The notes: a model not told the origin generated them from the letters alone. Counted from the stretch's first letter, positions 45,579 through 57,260 are shown. The stretch: DNA of 64,000 nt from Acanthosepion pharaonis (GCA_903632075.3 CAHIKZ030004135.1:1224501-1288500); one strand, 5' to 3'. Translations and numbers: made by a program.

Positions 45579-46646
45579 CAGCTGCGGACTGGGTCTCTAT
45601 TGGTCGCCAGGCGACAAATGGAGGGAGCAATGGCGCTTTCTACGGGGGGGGGGCAGAAGAGGGCAATGTCCCCCACCCGAATTTGGGTCCCCTCACTTTT
45701 CTAACTTTTGTAGAGGAAAAAGTCAGAGCAGACAAATGACACTAGTATTGACGTTAGTATTAACCGTTTGATTTCGTTTTGAAGTTAACCCCTCTTTTGT
45801 GGTCCAACAGCTTGAGAGTGGAAAAGAGGGCAAAAATAGATTAGAACTCCATTACTATGAATGAAAAGTTATTCCGTTTAATTTAGTGAATTAACATACT
45901 TATACTAAAACTCATTCCCAAGTTGTGTACGATAGTGATGTAGTATGAAAATAAAGACGCTGCTTGAATTTGCCTCCACCTCCATCGCAAAAAAATCTCG
46001 GCCCCCAAGTGGCCCCCACCACTTACAGAGTTTCAGAATTGCCACTGGGAGGGAGACCCACAACTATGATTAAAAAAAAATTAAAAAGATGTGTGAGGAA
46101 AAATTACAATTAAAATTTTTGTAGAAAAAATGTGTATTTCTTAGTAATTACAGTGTACATATACTCTTGCGCATATTACTAGCAGTGGATACCAAATATA
46201 AATACAGAATGTTATAATTTCATTTGTAATTTATTTTTTCAAAATATTTTACTGCACAATTTACAGATTAACAGATAGTTCAAAAGCACAAAAGAGCATT
46301 GCATGCAGTTCGCTATATTAAGAGCAATCGTTGTGTTCACAGTGTTCACTCGATGACTGTGCAAATTTGCCAATAATTCATCTAACAATTCTTTCCTCAA
46401 TGGATAACAACATGTGTGATTTCAAATTCTCAGAGAATTTCTTAACCTTGTCTTTATGATCTCTAGCTTTGAAAATGTCATCTCACATTAGACTTGAGTA
46501 ACTGATTGTGTGCAAATAAACTTTTTATTCTTTTTTATTACCAAAACAGTTGTCTGTGTTTGTTTCCTTATTGCATTTTTATTTGACAGTCTTTCAGGGG
46601 CCAACATGCCATTGGTCAAGCTGATACACTGTCCAGTCCGCCACTG
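45579..46646. mobile_element. hAT-like non-autonomous DNA transposon
   Basis: The left end CAGCTGCGGACTGG (45579) is the inverted counterpart of the right end CCAGTCCGCCACTG (ends 46646), 12 of 14 positions. The CAGTGGCGGACTGG form is typical of some hAT elements. The 1,068-base interior has no transposase frame. The right flank ATCGAAGA resembles ATTGAAGA at 45565-45572 (7 of 8), a possible 8-base target duplication, but six bases separate the latter from the left terminus, so it is not clean. Confidence 0.5.
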
Positions 46647-46719
46647 ATCGAAGAATATATATTTTCATATATTTATGTGTACATTCAATGATGTTTATGT
46701 ATACGACACCGTTTTGCAC

Positions 46720-47200
46720 ACATATCTTCTTCTTTTATGTACCGTGTTCCTTCAGGACGTGGACGATCATGGTTCTCCACATTTTCCTATCCTTTGTAGC
46801 ACTAAGTAATCTTTGTCTCCTTACTGTTCTCAATCTCTGTTCTGTCATTCATTTACAAAGCTCTTTAGCTAGGTGACTCGCTGTCTCACTTTGCTCCTAT
46901 TGCTTTCAGTATATACTGTGAGTGCCAAATTCTCCAAGTCCTCTTTCCTCATTATGTGTCCCAGATATTTCAACTATCTTTTTCTCATTCTAAATACAAG
47001 TGTCCTTTTTCCTATATTCGTATTTTCTTTAAAACTCCCCCATTGCACGCATATTCTGTCCGTGGTATTCTCAGCACCCTTCTATAGGACCACATCTCCA
47101 TTAACTCAAGTCCCCCTTCATCTGTGAGGAAATTTTCCCACGTTCACTGCCATATAAGAGGGTTGATATTACATAGCAGCGCAGCACTCTTTTCTTTACA
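46720..47200 (-). mobile_element. LINE family D, C-terminal fragment 5
   Basis: Plus-strand blocks CTTCAGGACGTGGACGATCA, CTCCAAGTCCTCTTTCCTCA and ATTCTCAGCACCCTTCTATA are the reverse complements of family D segments and match 39230-39600 in order. Confidence 0.65.
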
Positions 47201-47204
47201 TTAT

Positions 47205-47310
47205 TTACATGGTTCGGACTGTTATCCTCATCTTTATTTTCACGACGTTTCTGCCGTTGTACGCTCCGGTCTTCTTCAGGTGATATACGTTTATTTAGTT
47301 CACGAAATTA
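47205..47310 (-). mobile_element. Penelope-like 3' terminal fragment
   Basis: The minus strand reads CCTGAAGAAGACCGGAGCGT then ACAACGGCAGAAACGTCGTG, a motif form common at ends of Penelope-like elements. It adjoins LINE D fragment 5. Very short, so tentative. Confidence 0.35.
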
Positions 47311-47437
47311 TCCAGTGTGCTACAAAATGTATCAATTTCCTTTTCCTTTCACATATATAGATACACATATATGAAAATGTCAGATTTGATTATACAAGTT
47401 AAAGCAATGTTGGCAATATTTCATGATTATATATTGT

Positions 47438-47835
47438 TGTAACCTAGGAAAGGTTATTGAATAGAATAATCAAACTTAGGTTGTTAATGAACGATAATAC
47501 TTAGGACAAGAACAACACATAAGATTCGCCAGCGGCGCGTAGAAGTAGTCAACTGTTAGAAGTGAGTCAAGTGAATTCCACATTGAATCTCCAACTGCAG
47601 AATATCTACCAACCGCCGTCAGATATGGCACAAGGCCGAATTTAATGTGGGGTATCCGAGCCCGTAGGCTCTGCCAAAAATTCCCCGTAGACCCCGTATA
47701 AAATGGGGTCGGGTAGCTGTTTCCTGAGACGAGACTCTACCCTTCGATATAGCCTCGTCCGGGGATCCTCTGCCCGGGGGAAGAGAGTTTGACCAGTACA
47801 GCTGGATACGAATCTCCAACTGCAGACCAACATAC
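47438..47835 (+). mobile_element. Solo LTR, family L2, copy 2
   Basis: It starts TGTAACCTAGG and shares GCCCGTAGGCTCTGCCAAAA and later blocks with 20498-20985. A TATA-like GTATAAAATGGGG lies at 47696. The right end is uncertain. Confidence 0.55.
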
Positions 47836-47944
47836 AGTATTTACTACTGTATTTATGTGAATGTGGACATACCCATTATCGTCCGTAGGTATGCTATAAC
47901 ATATATAAATTTTAATATGGTTTGAAATATGTAGACTCAAATGA

Positions 47945-48340
47945 GAAACAAGACAAACTTTGCAAATTGTGAACAAGTTTAACAGAGCTCACAGAATGAT
48001 CAAAAAAGAAATTGATAGCATTGGCAAGATGAGAACAAAAATTCAGCTTTAAGAACATCACAAAAAGATATGTGAGAGAAAATAAAAGGCCTATGAACTA
48101 GAAAAGTAGATTAACAAACAAAAATATTTAAAGCTAGTGTTGCAAATTAAAAGAAAAAAACAGAGAAAAGATGCAGAATATTGAAAACATTGGCTGCGGA
48201 CATGAAAGCTATCAAAGTGATTTCTATACAGAAGTTTTTGGTGATGAATATAGAGCTACATTGGATGGACCTAATTGTGAGAGGTTGGGTACAACATGGG
48301 TATAGCTATGATTGGTTATAGTCAAGCAAATTATTTTGAA
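47945..48340 (+). repeat. Old tandem duplication, unit 1
   Basis: Anchors TTGCAAATTGTGAACAAGTTT and GATGAATATAGAGCTACATT recur 563 and 589 bases later, with GGTTGGGTACAACATGGGTA against GGTTGGGTACAGCATGGTTA. Both units are diverged and non-coding. Confidence 0.6.
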
Positions 48341-48499
48341 GACAGCAGTGGGGAAGTAAAATAATATTTTGGGCTAGTATTGTGGGTTCATAATGTAAAT
48401 ATGTATATAATAGTATAGTTGCTGATATCAGTTTTCTTCTTTCAGATATATAAAAATTGCCATGTAAATATAACAATTGAAACAAGATATTGTAAACTT

Positions 48500-48905
48500 A
48501 TTGAATGACAGGAACACAATGTTGCAAATTGCGAAAAGTTTGAATTGAGATCAGATAATAAACAAGAAAATTAAAAATATTAGCACGAAAAGAACAAGTA
48601 TAAGAAAAATGGCTTTCGGAATATTATTTGAGAAAAAAGGCTAATAAACAAGAAAAGTGAACTGATCAGTAAGAAAATATATGAAGTTAGTTTTGTGAAT
48701 GCAAAAGTATGAAATGATATAGAATATTAAGAACATTGGCGAAACATATGAGAACTACCAACTTTAATCATATAGAGAAATATGTATATTGGGTGAAGAA
48801 GTATATGTTTTTTCAACAGCAGTCTTTAGTGATGAATATAGAGCTACATTGGCTGAACCTGATGGTGAGTGGTTGGGTACAGCATGGTTATAGCTATGAA
48901 AACTT
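48500..48905 (+). repeat. Old tandem duplication, unit 2
   Basis: The second copy of the unit at 47945-48340, with indels of tens of bases. Confidence 0.6.
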
Positions 48906-49197
48906 CCGCAAGGAATGTTAATGTCTAAACAGCAGAAACGTTAACAAAATCGATATGAGAAAGATTGATTAACTTTATAGAAAATCAATGATCCCATATT
49001 AATATGAAAAATTATAATTTATTCAGATGTATAGGATATTTTGTTAATTAAATAAATATTTCTATGGCTGATATCTTTTGGATTTATTTATAAATAACTA
49101 AATTTTCTTATATAACATAAGAAGTTATCATCGATATTTCTAATAACCATTTATATTATAAGCTGAAACTCACATGGTATATTTATCATATCAATAT

Positions 49198-49198
<1 letters not shown>

Positions 49199-49247
<49 letters not shown>
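49199..49247. repeat. (TA)n(GA)n microsatellite
   Basis: About 16 TA units lead into eight GA units. Confidence 0.9.
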
Positions 49248-49248
<1 letters not shown>

Positions 49249-49739
49249 TATTAAGATTGCGTTTGTAATGAAATTATATATATACATATACAGCCTGTCT
49301 GAAGTTATTATGCAAATCAAATATGTTACCAATATCGGTTGGTTGATATCAATTTTATTGTATAATCACAGACTTGCATAATGAAGTCAGATATAGTGTA
49401 CAATCTATGTGTACAATCAAGTTAGCTGATTGACAGCTGGTCTCAAAAATGACCTTAAATCTGATGTTAACAGGGGTATGAAATGTCAATTTTAACGTCT
49501 CCAAAATGAAACTACTCTTTTTTTAATCATTTTAGAGAAACTTTTTGCCTCTATTCTCTCTCTCTTGTAACGGCATTCACCCGGAGTGAATTGGAGTTTC
49601 ATGGGAATAGCACATGAGATTTGATTATGGAGGTGAAGGTTTCGTGCAGGACCATCCACACTTTTTGAAGGGCCGATTACAGAGACCTGGTGCACTACGT
49701 GCCACAACGACCCACCGCAGGTTTTAAATTCAGAGTTTT

Positions 49740-49945
49740 CCTTTTCTTAGACAAGTTGCCATCCAAGGCTATAGAACCCAGTCTGTCTTGCTATTTACCC
49801 ATAGCTGGAGGGAGAAGAAGAGGATCCACACCTTTCCCAAGGGTATTAGCACGTAAGTGAATGTAATGGATTCGACTGGAATTCGAACTCGGCTCTCCGA
49901 TTCCTCAATCCAAGCCGCCGTGCCTCTTGCCTCCCATCAGCAATA
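49740..49945 (-). mobile_element. tRNA-derived SINE, family 2, minus copy
   Basis: It is the reverse complement of the SINE at 27635: GATTCGACTGGAATTCGAAC (B-box side) and TCCGATTCCTCAATCCAAGC, then GTGCCTCTTGCC at the head. Confidence 0.6.
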
Positions 49946-50029
49946 CTGATGCAAGTCTCCAGGAGATTAACTCGTTCTCGGGCTAATATTTTCAGCTGAC
50001 ATGAAATAGAAAGATTATATTGAATGATT

Positions 50030-50690
50030 TTCTAGCTCTGCTGCTAGAAATGTCAGTTCACTGTGTCGTGCTAGATCATTTTTATCGCCAGAATTTATCG
50101 TACACATTTATAATCTATCTTACACATTTATAAGCCTGCAATTCGTCCATGCATTGAAAATTGCTCTCACATCTGGTCTGGTGCTTCTGTTATATATTTA
50201 GAGATTCTTGATAAAACCCAAAGAAGAATCTGCAATGTTATTGGTCCTGACCTGGCATCCTGCCATCAGTTACTTTCCGACTTCCATAATGTAGATTCCC
50301 TGTACATTTTCTATAAATATTTTCAGGATAAATGTTCTGTTGAATTTTCCTCTTTGGTAACGAAACTTTAAGCGTAGTACTACACTAGCAGCAAGATCTC
50401 ATCATTTTACAGTTGCAGTGGCAAGAATCAACCGTAAGTTCTATGCTAACAGTTTCTTCCCTCGCACTTTACGTTGGTGGAACTCTCTTCCGACTTATTG
50501 CTTTCCAGTCAACTTTAATCTTCAAAAATCTAAATACAACGTCAGTTGTTATCTTCTGCCTTCTTAATTCCTGTTCTTTTATTGTTCTCTCTCCTTAATA
50601 GTGTTTTATTTTATCTCATATTCTCTTGCATCTCTTGCGACTTAGTAGTTTTATTGCCTTGCTTTAGGTGAAATGATTAAAACGAATAAA
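50030..50690 (+). mobile_element. LINE family A, copy 6 (3' fragment)
   Basis: It runs from the SCSARNVSSLCRARSFLSPE-like segment through a PAIRPCIENCSHIW-like one to the 3' end CTTTAGGTGAAATGATTAAA near 50662-50681. A short duplication of the TACACATTTATAA segment occurs near 50100-50130. Confidence 0.7.
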
Positions 50691-50694
50691 TTCT

Positions 50695-51408
50695 ATTTCC
50701 ATTATATGTAGACATTTGTATACAATATGAGATGAAAATAAAGAGAAAGAGAAACCAACATTTTCAGAAGTGACATCATTGAGTATTACAATGGAACACG
50801 TAGTTTAAGGACATGTAATTAAATATATAAGTGTATACAGCTGCCATTCGTCCTGACGCTGCGAAAAGATAAGTGTACTATTCGTGCCTATTTGCGCATG
50901 TGCGACAATGGGTAGTGATCACTTATGTATTTAATAAAAACAGGGACTGTATTAAGCCGTCGTTGTTCTTAAGACTCACTTGGGATTGAAACCCAAACTC
51001 ATCTGGCCTTTATTTCGCAGCACATGCGCTTGCTTAATCTTAGCGAAGGAAACATTTCCAACGAAGCAAGAAAATTGTAACTGAAAATGACGTTTCTAGT
51101 CCACCTTGTTCCAAATCTTTCATTATTATTCGTTGACTTCGTTGAGCTCTGTCGACAATGTGTTGACATACAAATGAAAAAGCGAACATAAAAAAATATA
51201 GATGTTTATAAATAAAGAACAAATAAATATAGAAATAAAGTGAAGCACGAAAATCCCGCACTGTAGTATCACTTCCATTAGCGCTGTGGGTTATCTCCAC
51301 TTCGCTATTTTCGACGAGAAGTCGTTAGAGGGCGCTCTCTTCTGTGCCTCGCATTCTGCAGCGAGGATGTCCACGAGCATGGGGATATCTTTTCAATTAA
51401 TAACTAAA

Positions 51409-51485
<77 letters not shown>

Positions 51486-52750
51486 GGAACCGGAAACCCA
51501 ATCCTAAACAGAAAAAAGGGTTAAACCTCTGCTCCTTTTCAGAAGACCGGAGAGGAGTTTAAACCGGGCGATAGTGTATTTTTCTCTCTTTTTACTCAGT
51601 TATATAAAAACAAAATATAAAATATCGCCCCGTTGAAACTCGTTAATTTCCTTACACTCGCCATTTACTTGTGCAAAATATTGTTGCCACTGCTTTTAGT
51701 CTAACAAGGAGCAACGCCTGTAACAGCTGAAAGGTCATCAGACGACTCAAAGGTCATCAAACAACTCTTTGGACTCTAAGTTTGTCAAGACATGTTCCAC
51801 TTAGAAATTGTTTCCTTTTTAATTGCAAAGGTCATTGATTTTTTCACTCGCTTCGATTAATTCATGGTCATATTTTTAGTAAAAAGAAGTATGAAAAATA
51901 AACAAAACTTTGCAAGTTGACAGCTTACGACGAAACGAATACAATATTGATAATGAATTTATATACATGCATTAGGTGAATTACATTTCCCTTAGATAAA
52001 CCGTACCTTATTCACTTTGACTGTTTAGCGAACCATGTGCATATGCGTACCCTATTATATTTACTAAGCTTAATTTAAGTATGTCTCAAGGCCAAATGTA
52101 TTGAAAGAAGATAAGATTGTGTTACGCCAAGCATCCACATGAGAAAGACCTGCCTTTCTGTCTGAGAAATGAACATTTTTCACTATAAAAAAAAAAGGTC
52201 ACATTAAATTTATTGCCGCCATTAAAACTTGAATCTCTTTTGTAAATGTTAAGTGTGAGAAAATAAGTTAAAAACCATTAAATTAAAAGAGGTCTACTGA
52301 CATCAGCGGTTGTCTTTTCTTGTGATGTCATAAATTTAAAGTGCTCTCTTTTGTAAATTTGTCCGGTCAATATACAAGCCACAAGTACGCATTTAACGAC
52401 AGATAAATGAGAACGGAAATATTATATTTAATTACATATCTGTTGCCTAGCGAATGCCTGCTAGTCTGATGACAAGCATCATTTTGTTGTCTTCATAACA
52501 CCAACAATGTGACCTATCATGGCTTACGAATTTTTTCAGTGTTGAAAATTACGGTAAAATGATGGCGTCTGGCTGTTAATGTTGCATTGTTTTCAGATTT
52601 TTAGTGATTTTAATCGGCCACCAAAAGATAATTAGGCAAATAATATTCTGTGTCTTTGATTGTATTTTTCTGTTTTCATTCATTTATTTATATTTCTACG
52701 TGATAAGAAAGATACTTACAGACATACCACGTTGAAACACTAGTTCTTGT
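50695..52750. other. Unassigned interval
   Basis: No gene or transposon is recognised apart from the compound microsatellite at 51413-51484. Open frames are short or run across simple sequence. Confidence 0.5.
51413..51484. repeat. (CT)n(CA)n compound microsatellite
   Basis: About 14 CT units, a short TTTCA break and about 19 CA units. Confidence 0.95.
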
Positions 52751-53139
52751 CAAATTACGACGTACTTCGTTGAACGCTACAATCTTAACCTTTTCAAGTC
52801 ATGGGCCAGTCAAAATCTACCATCCTTATCACCTCCTCTTTCATATTACACACCACATTTATCATTACCATTTTAACAATAACCCTCAAACTACAGTAAC
52901 TCACGAGCCTTATATTAATTAATTTTAGTACGCGCAAATACTTAATCCATCTCTTCTAAGACAGACTAGGTTGACAAACTGTCTGCCGCCGAATGTAATG
53001 GCAGCTGATTATGGAAATTCTTCTAACAAGTCACTCAGATATCGAAAGGAGACATGATCGCAAACGAGTGCATGATGCATGACACCTAAAGAAGAAGGTT
53101 GGACTACGGCCGTTTCACGTTGGAATTTTTTTTTAAAGA

Positions 53140-53163
53140 AAGCCACATGCATGCATGTGGCTT
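53140..53163. repeat. Perfect 24-base palindrome at an arm difference
   Basis: AAGCCACATGCA is followed directly by its reverse complement. In the left arm the corresponding place (about 42585-42630) holds unrelated LINE sequence instead. Confidence 0.85.
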
Positions 53164-53650
53164 ACAAGAGTCGGATTAGATAAAAAAAAATGGAGGAGTG
53201 TTGCTATATCCACCTTGGAAGTGCTTAATACTCACTTTCTAGGCTTGATTTTCACCTCTATAGTTACATTTTCACAGACGCAATGTAGCAAATCTATCGT
53301 AAATCTATCGCCATTTTTGTGGCAAATGTTCAGATGAACTCTATTCAATACCTTCACCAATCTAGACTTTTCTGCTAGGATACACCATACTACTCCCACA
53401 GAGCCGAAACATCCTCATTTCCTTTTTATTCCAAACAGATTTTCGCATGGTTGTTTACCTGAACGCTACAATCTTATCCTCTTCAAGTCAAAGTTCAGTC
53501 GTTACCTATCCTCCTTATCCCCAGAATCTTCACTTCTTACCATCTCTTCTTTCACTCATATCACACCTCATTCCTTATAAGCATTTTAATTTCTACCTTC
53601 TACTTTGAGTGACTCTCGTGCCTTGTACTGGGTGAATCATAGCTTAAAAA
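53164..53650 (+). mobile_element. LINE family B, 3' fragment 5
   Basis: The plus strand copy of 42080-42600 within the right arm, ending CTTGTACTGGGTGAATCATA and AAAAAAG near 53650. A neighbouring fragment (52755-52930) is the mirror of fragment 3. Confidence 0.65.
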
Positions 53651-54339
53651 AGAGAGAAAACTCGCGTCACCTCAGTATCTTTAATTACAATTGATAGGTC
53701 TTGCTCGACTGATGAGTCTCTGTTGCTCATTGAAATCTTTCTTGACAATAAATTGAGACTTGAGGTTCATCAGAACTTGCATCTAACAATATTAAAACAT
53801 AATAATATTTTAATGTACAACTAATATAGATTTCATTTCATCCAATAATTAGTAACTGGTTTAAAAGATAATCTTTAGCGACGTCTGTAATATTTAAGCT
53901 CCAAATATGGATGAGCCAATAAACACTTATCTATGTGTATTATATCGTAGTTAGTCAATCCTCTTACCGTGCTGCCATCTCCAAGGAGATAAGAAGTTAG
54001 TTACTCATTTGGTCCGATTCCAATATTCGTGACTCTTTCATTTCAAATTTTCTACACCATGGGAACGCTTCTTTCATAAATATACTGTCTACCGAGAGTG
54101 TTCATCATGGAGAGACGTAAGACGAATAAGTCGACAATGAAACTTATACGTGATTTATACACTGACAAGAAGACATAAATTTGATCGACCGTTAGAGACA
54201 ATATTGACGGCAGTTTAAGATTAGCATAAAGTGAATCTATAATAATACATATGAATTTTATTGCAGGCAGTAGAAATAACGATGTTGAATGATTGGACCG
54301 TCTCTCCTTCCAAACTAATTAACCTAAAGTAGTTTTGCT

Positions 54340-54344
<5 letters not shown>

Positions 54345-54378
<34 letters not shown>
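54345..54378. repeat. (CT)n microsatellite
   Basis: About 17 CT units. Confidence 0.9.
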
Positions 54379-54383
<5 letters not shown>

Positions 54384-54439
54384 ATCTATCTTTTATCTCG
54401 TCTCGGCAACAGGAATTTCATATCTTCTCTTTTCATACG

Positions 54440-54840
54440 ACGTTCCTCCTCAGACTGTGAACGATTAGGACTCTCCACAACTTCCTATCCTTTGTAGTTC
54501 TAAACAGCGTTTCTCCCTTTACCATCTGTCTCTCCCAGTTCATGTTCTGTCATCCATTTGCATATTAATCACTATTTCCCTCTATTCCTCTTGCTTTCAA
54601 TGTCCTGTGAGTTTCAATTTCTCCAAACCCTCTTTCCTCATTATATAGGTCCCATAAATTTGAACTGTCTCTTTCTGATCCTAAGAAAAAGTCTCTTTTT
54701 CGTTCAAATTTTCCTTTAAATTTCCTCATATATTCCGTCCATTATATTCTCAGCATCCTTCTGTAGAGCCACGTTTCCGTTGCCTTAAGTCTCCTCTTCC
54801 TCTGTGAGGAAATTATCCAGTATTTCAGACCCATTTCTGT
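54440..54840 (-). mobile_element. LINE family D, C-terminal fragment 6
   Basis: Plus-strand blocks CTCTCCACAACTTCCTATCC, CTCCAAACCCTCTTTCCTCA and ATTCTCAGCATCCTTCTGTA are reverse complements of family D segments in the expected order. Confidence 0.65.
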
Positions 54841-54921
54841 CAAGTGAAATTTCTCAGTACAAAAAGACCGTCAGTTCTTTTTTGTGAGAGAGTATATGAG
54901 TGCATGCTGAAATTTCATATA

Positions 54922-55170
54922 TTTACGGCCACATCACGTTGGAATATCGTTTCCCGTACGATCACCAAAGTTAAACAACGTATTGGCACGTAAGTGAATG
55001 GATTCGACTGGAATTCGAACTCACCTTTCTGATTCCTCAGTCCGTGCCGCTATCCTTTAATCGAACGTGTAGACTCGTATTACTAAACAATTACTACCTT
55101 TAAAAAGAAATTCTTACAATCTAAAAATATTCTTACGATATAAAGATATGTTCTAGCTTTAAGGGTTAAT
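54922..55170 (+). mobile_element. Chimeric SINE: 5S head fused to tRNA-SINE body
   Basis: Bases 54922-54980 match the first half of 5S rRNA (TTTACGGCCACATCACGTTG, GTACGATCACCAAAGTTAAA). They then switch abruptly to CACGTAAGTGAATGGATTCG, which belongs to the minus-oriented tRNA SINE seen at 49850. The 3' part (AAATTCTTACAATCTAAAAA) resembles the tail region of the 5S SINE at 32410. Confidence 0.55.
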
Positions 55171-55174
55171 AAAC

Positions 55175-56585
55175 TTTCCATAAAACGAAAGAATTGGAAA
55201 AAAATTCAACAGACTGGTTTTTAGTATTGTGATTGTTCACCACACAAAAATGGGTGTTAATGGAAATGGTTACAACAGCTATGATCGGTATATATGTATA
55301 ATTTACTTATCTTTTTCATTTTTTAGTTTTTCATTTTTTTCTTTTCTTTTAATTGTTTTTATTTTATATATTTTCTTTCAGCCTCGTCCTTTCAGTCAGT
55401 CTTTTGTTAGATTTTATTCTGTCTTTCAATCTCTTCTTTTCTTTCTTGTTTTTACATTCATCTTCTTTTTGTTTTTAACAGAGTTTATCCTGAGTGAATA
55501 CTTTATACTGATTAATGGTTTTCAAAAATAACACTTGATTTATATTTACTTTGAAAAAAAAATCGCTTTTACTTTGCATTCGCAATTTTAAGAAAATTGT
55601 TAACATTTCGACAAAACATTAGAATCTTAAAAAATATTACTGTAGTTTTTTTTCCAAATGCATTTATTATTTTTTTTTTTTCTGTATTTTTTATTATTCA
55701 TCTTCTTTTACTTTCTGTTTTCATCTTTTTCACTTTTCTCTAATATTTCACTTTCTTTCTCTTTCTTTTCTTAGCCCCCCTGTCCTTTTGCTCGTTCTAT
55801 TTCTTTTTCATCTATGTTGTTGGTATAGTCTGGAGTTGAAACATAATCGGTCTTTGTGTTAAAGGACCGGGGTACACTTTCTGCGCAGAGATGGTCTTAT
55901 ATTTCATAGCGCACGAAAATCTGGTTATTACGCAGAGTGGTTATTCGCCGACTAAATAATACAGCGTTTCTTCATTATGATTTTATTGGTTTATTACTCC
56001 ATTGCACTGAAGTAACGTTACTCTTTAAAGTTCATATCATCATGGCTGTTGAATCAACATGATTAGCTCAAAAGGAAATGCTTTCTTTATCATATCCTGA
56101 AATCTTCTTGGTCGCTGGTTTTTGGTGCATTTAGTTTTAGCAGCTCACCTGAACAGATTAAGTAGCAGATTTTATTGTTTTTATCAAGTATCGTACACCG
56201 AATTGTATTGCTAAAAGCCAGACAATAAATTGGTTTATTCAAAACGCTACAAGTAAATGTGAATTATACAAAAATTTTCTTCTCTTAATAAGGTTAGGCG
56301 AGAACTCACCTCCACTTGTGCATGTTTTATAGGAATACATGAACATAATATGCATACAAGATTTATACAGAATTGTGCAATCATATTACTGACCTTTAAC
56401 TGTTATTATTATTACTGAATGAGACAGCTGCACACCAACAAGGTATGCAAATATACGAAGATATTTGTATACCTTGTTGATAGTTATATAATAAAATAGA
56501 TATATAACAAAATCCAGTCTAATACAAAGAACATGTTTCACAGCTCGGTAAAGTAACAGGTTTGGGTAAAATCAACGTCTAATCT
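55175..56585. other. AT-rich interval, nothing recognised
   Basis: A T-rich low-complexity stretch at 55310-55760 produces hydrophobic open frames that are not genes. Confidence 0.5.
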
Positions 56586-56589
56586 TGCA

Positions 56590-56905
56590 GTTCCCGTTAG
56601 AAATACCTTCAGGCCGGGTAACCAAGTCCGCTGAAACGATCTCTAATTGAATGTTTTTTTTTCAAGTATCTAGATGTGAATGTTTTCACTACCACATCTT
56701 TCAAACTTAAAAAATAACAACCTTTTCCACACCTGTCCATGAACTGAGATATTCATGAACAGAGATGCACCGCGCGTCATCCTTTGGGTAATATATCCAA
56801 CTGGTTATGGTCAGTCAACTGACAAGCAAATCTGTGGTACTAAATAGGATATTTATGGTAACACATTTTAATTAATTTATTATTATTATTATTATTATTA
56901 TTATA
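56590..56905 (-). repeat. Interspersed repeat C, copy 2, with (TTA)n end
   Basis: The reverse complement of parts of 31625-31985; the (TTA)n tract at 56879-56904 sits at the same end as the (AAT)n run of copy 1. Confidence 0.55.
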
Positions 56906-57099
56906 AATCTTATAGAACTCTCCTGTCATTATGTTCATTCCCCGAAACGAACATGCTTGCACTGGTAATCAACGTTACAAAGCGAATTAAACGCAGCCAG
57001 GGTGAATGAATCATGAGTAACATGATGGGGATTGTGCTCATCTTGAAAACTTCCGTTCAGAATGTATATAACCCCCATCTTTTTACTACCATTTTTTTT

Positions 57100-57260
57100 T
57101 CAAAATATTGATTGATTAATTTGTGTTTTTTACGGTGTATCAACCTTTTTGGGATACAAAAGAGAGATGTGCATTTCTTAAAAAGTTAAGTGAAATCTTT
57201 CTATGCCTGGGCGGTCTAAAGCACGCTGGGAAAGGCGATAGTTTCGCCTATAAGGGAACA
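57100..57260 (-). mobile_element. SINE with (CAAT)n tail, minus copy
   Basis: The minus strand ends GGTTGATACACCGTAAAAAA then CACAAATTAATCAATCAAT, the same 3' terminus as the 5S-derived SINE at 32462. Its body (GCGATAGTTTCGCCTATAAG on the plus strand) differs. Confidence 0.45.

Larger units (their letters stand above)
52755..54022 (-). repeat. Right arm of the 1.27 kb inverted duplication
   Basis: The reverse complement of 41696-42975, ending at GGTCCGATTCCAAT (54022). Order in the arm: LINE B edge, SINE, LINE B fragment, unclassified segment. A replacement of roughly 40 bases by a palindrome at 53140-53163 is the main structural difference seen. Confidence 0.8.

Noticed and set aside
41696..54022. 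Inverted arms as terminal inverted repeats of one 12.3 kb DNA transposon or Maverick
   Set aside because: The arms contain ordinary LINE and SINE fragments, and the interior shows no polymerase, integrase or capsid genes; segmental inversion-duplication is simpler.
55229..55531. 100-codon frame with an apparent membrane segment
   Set aside because: It lies in T-rich low-complexity DNA; phenylalanine and serine runs follow from TTT and TCT repeats.
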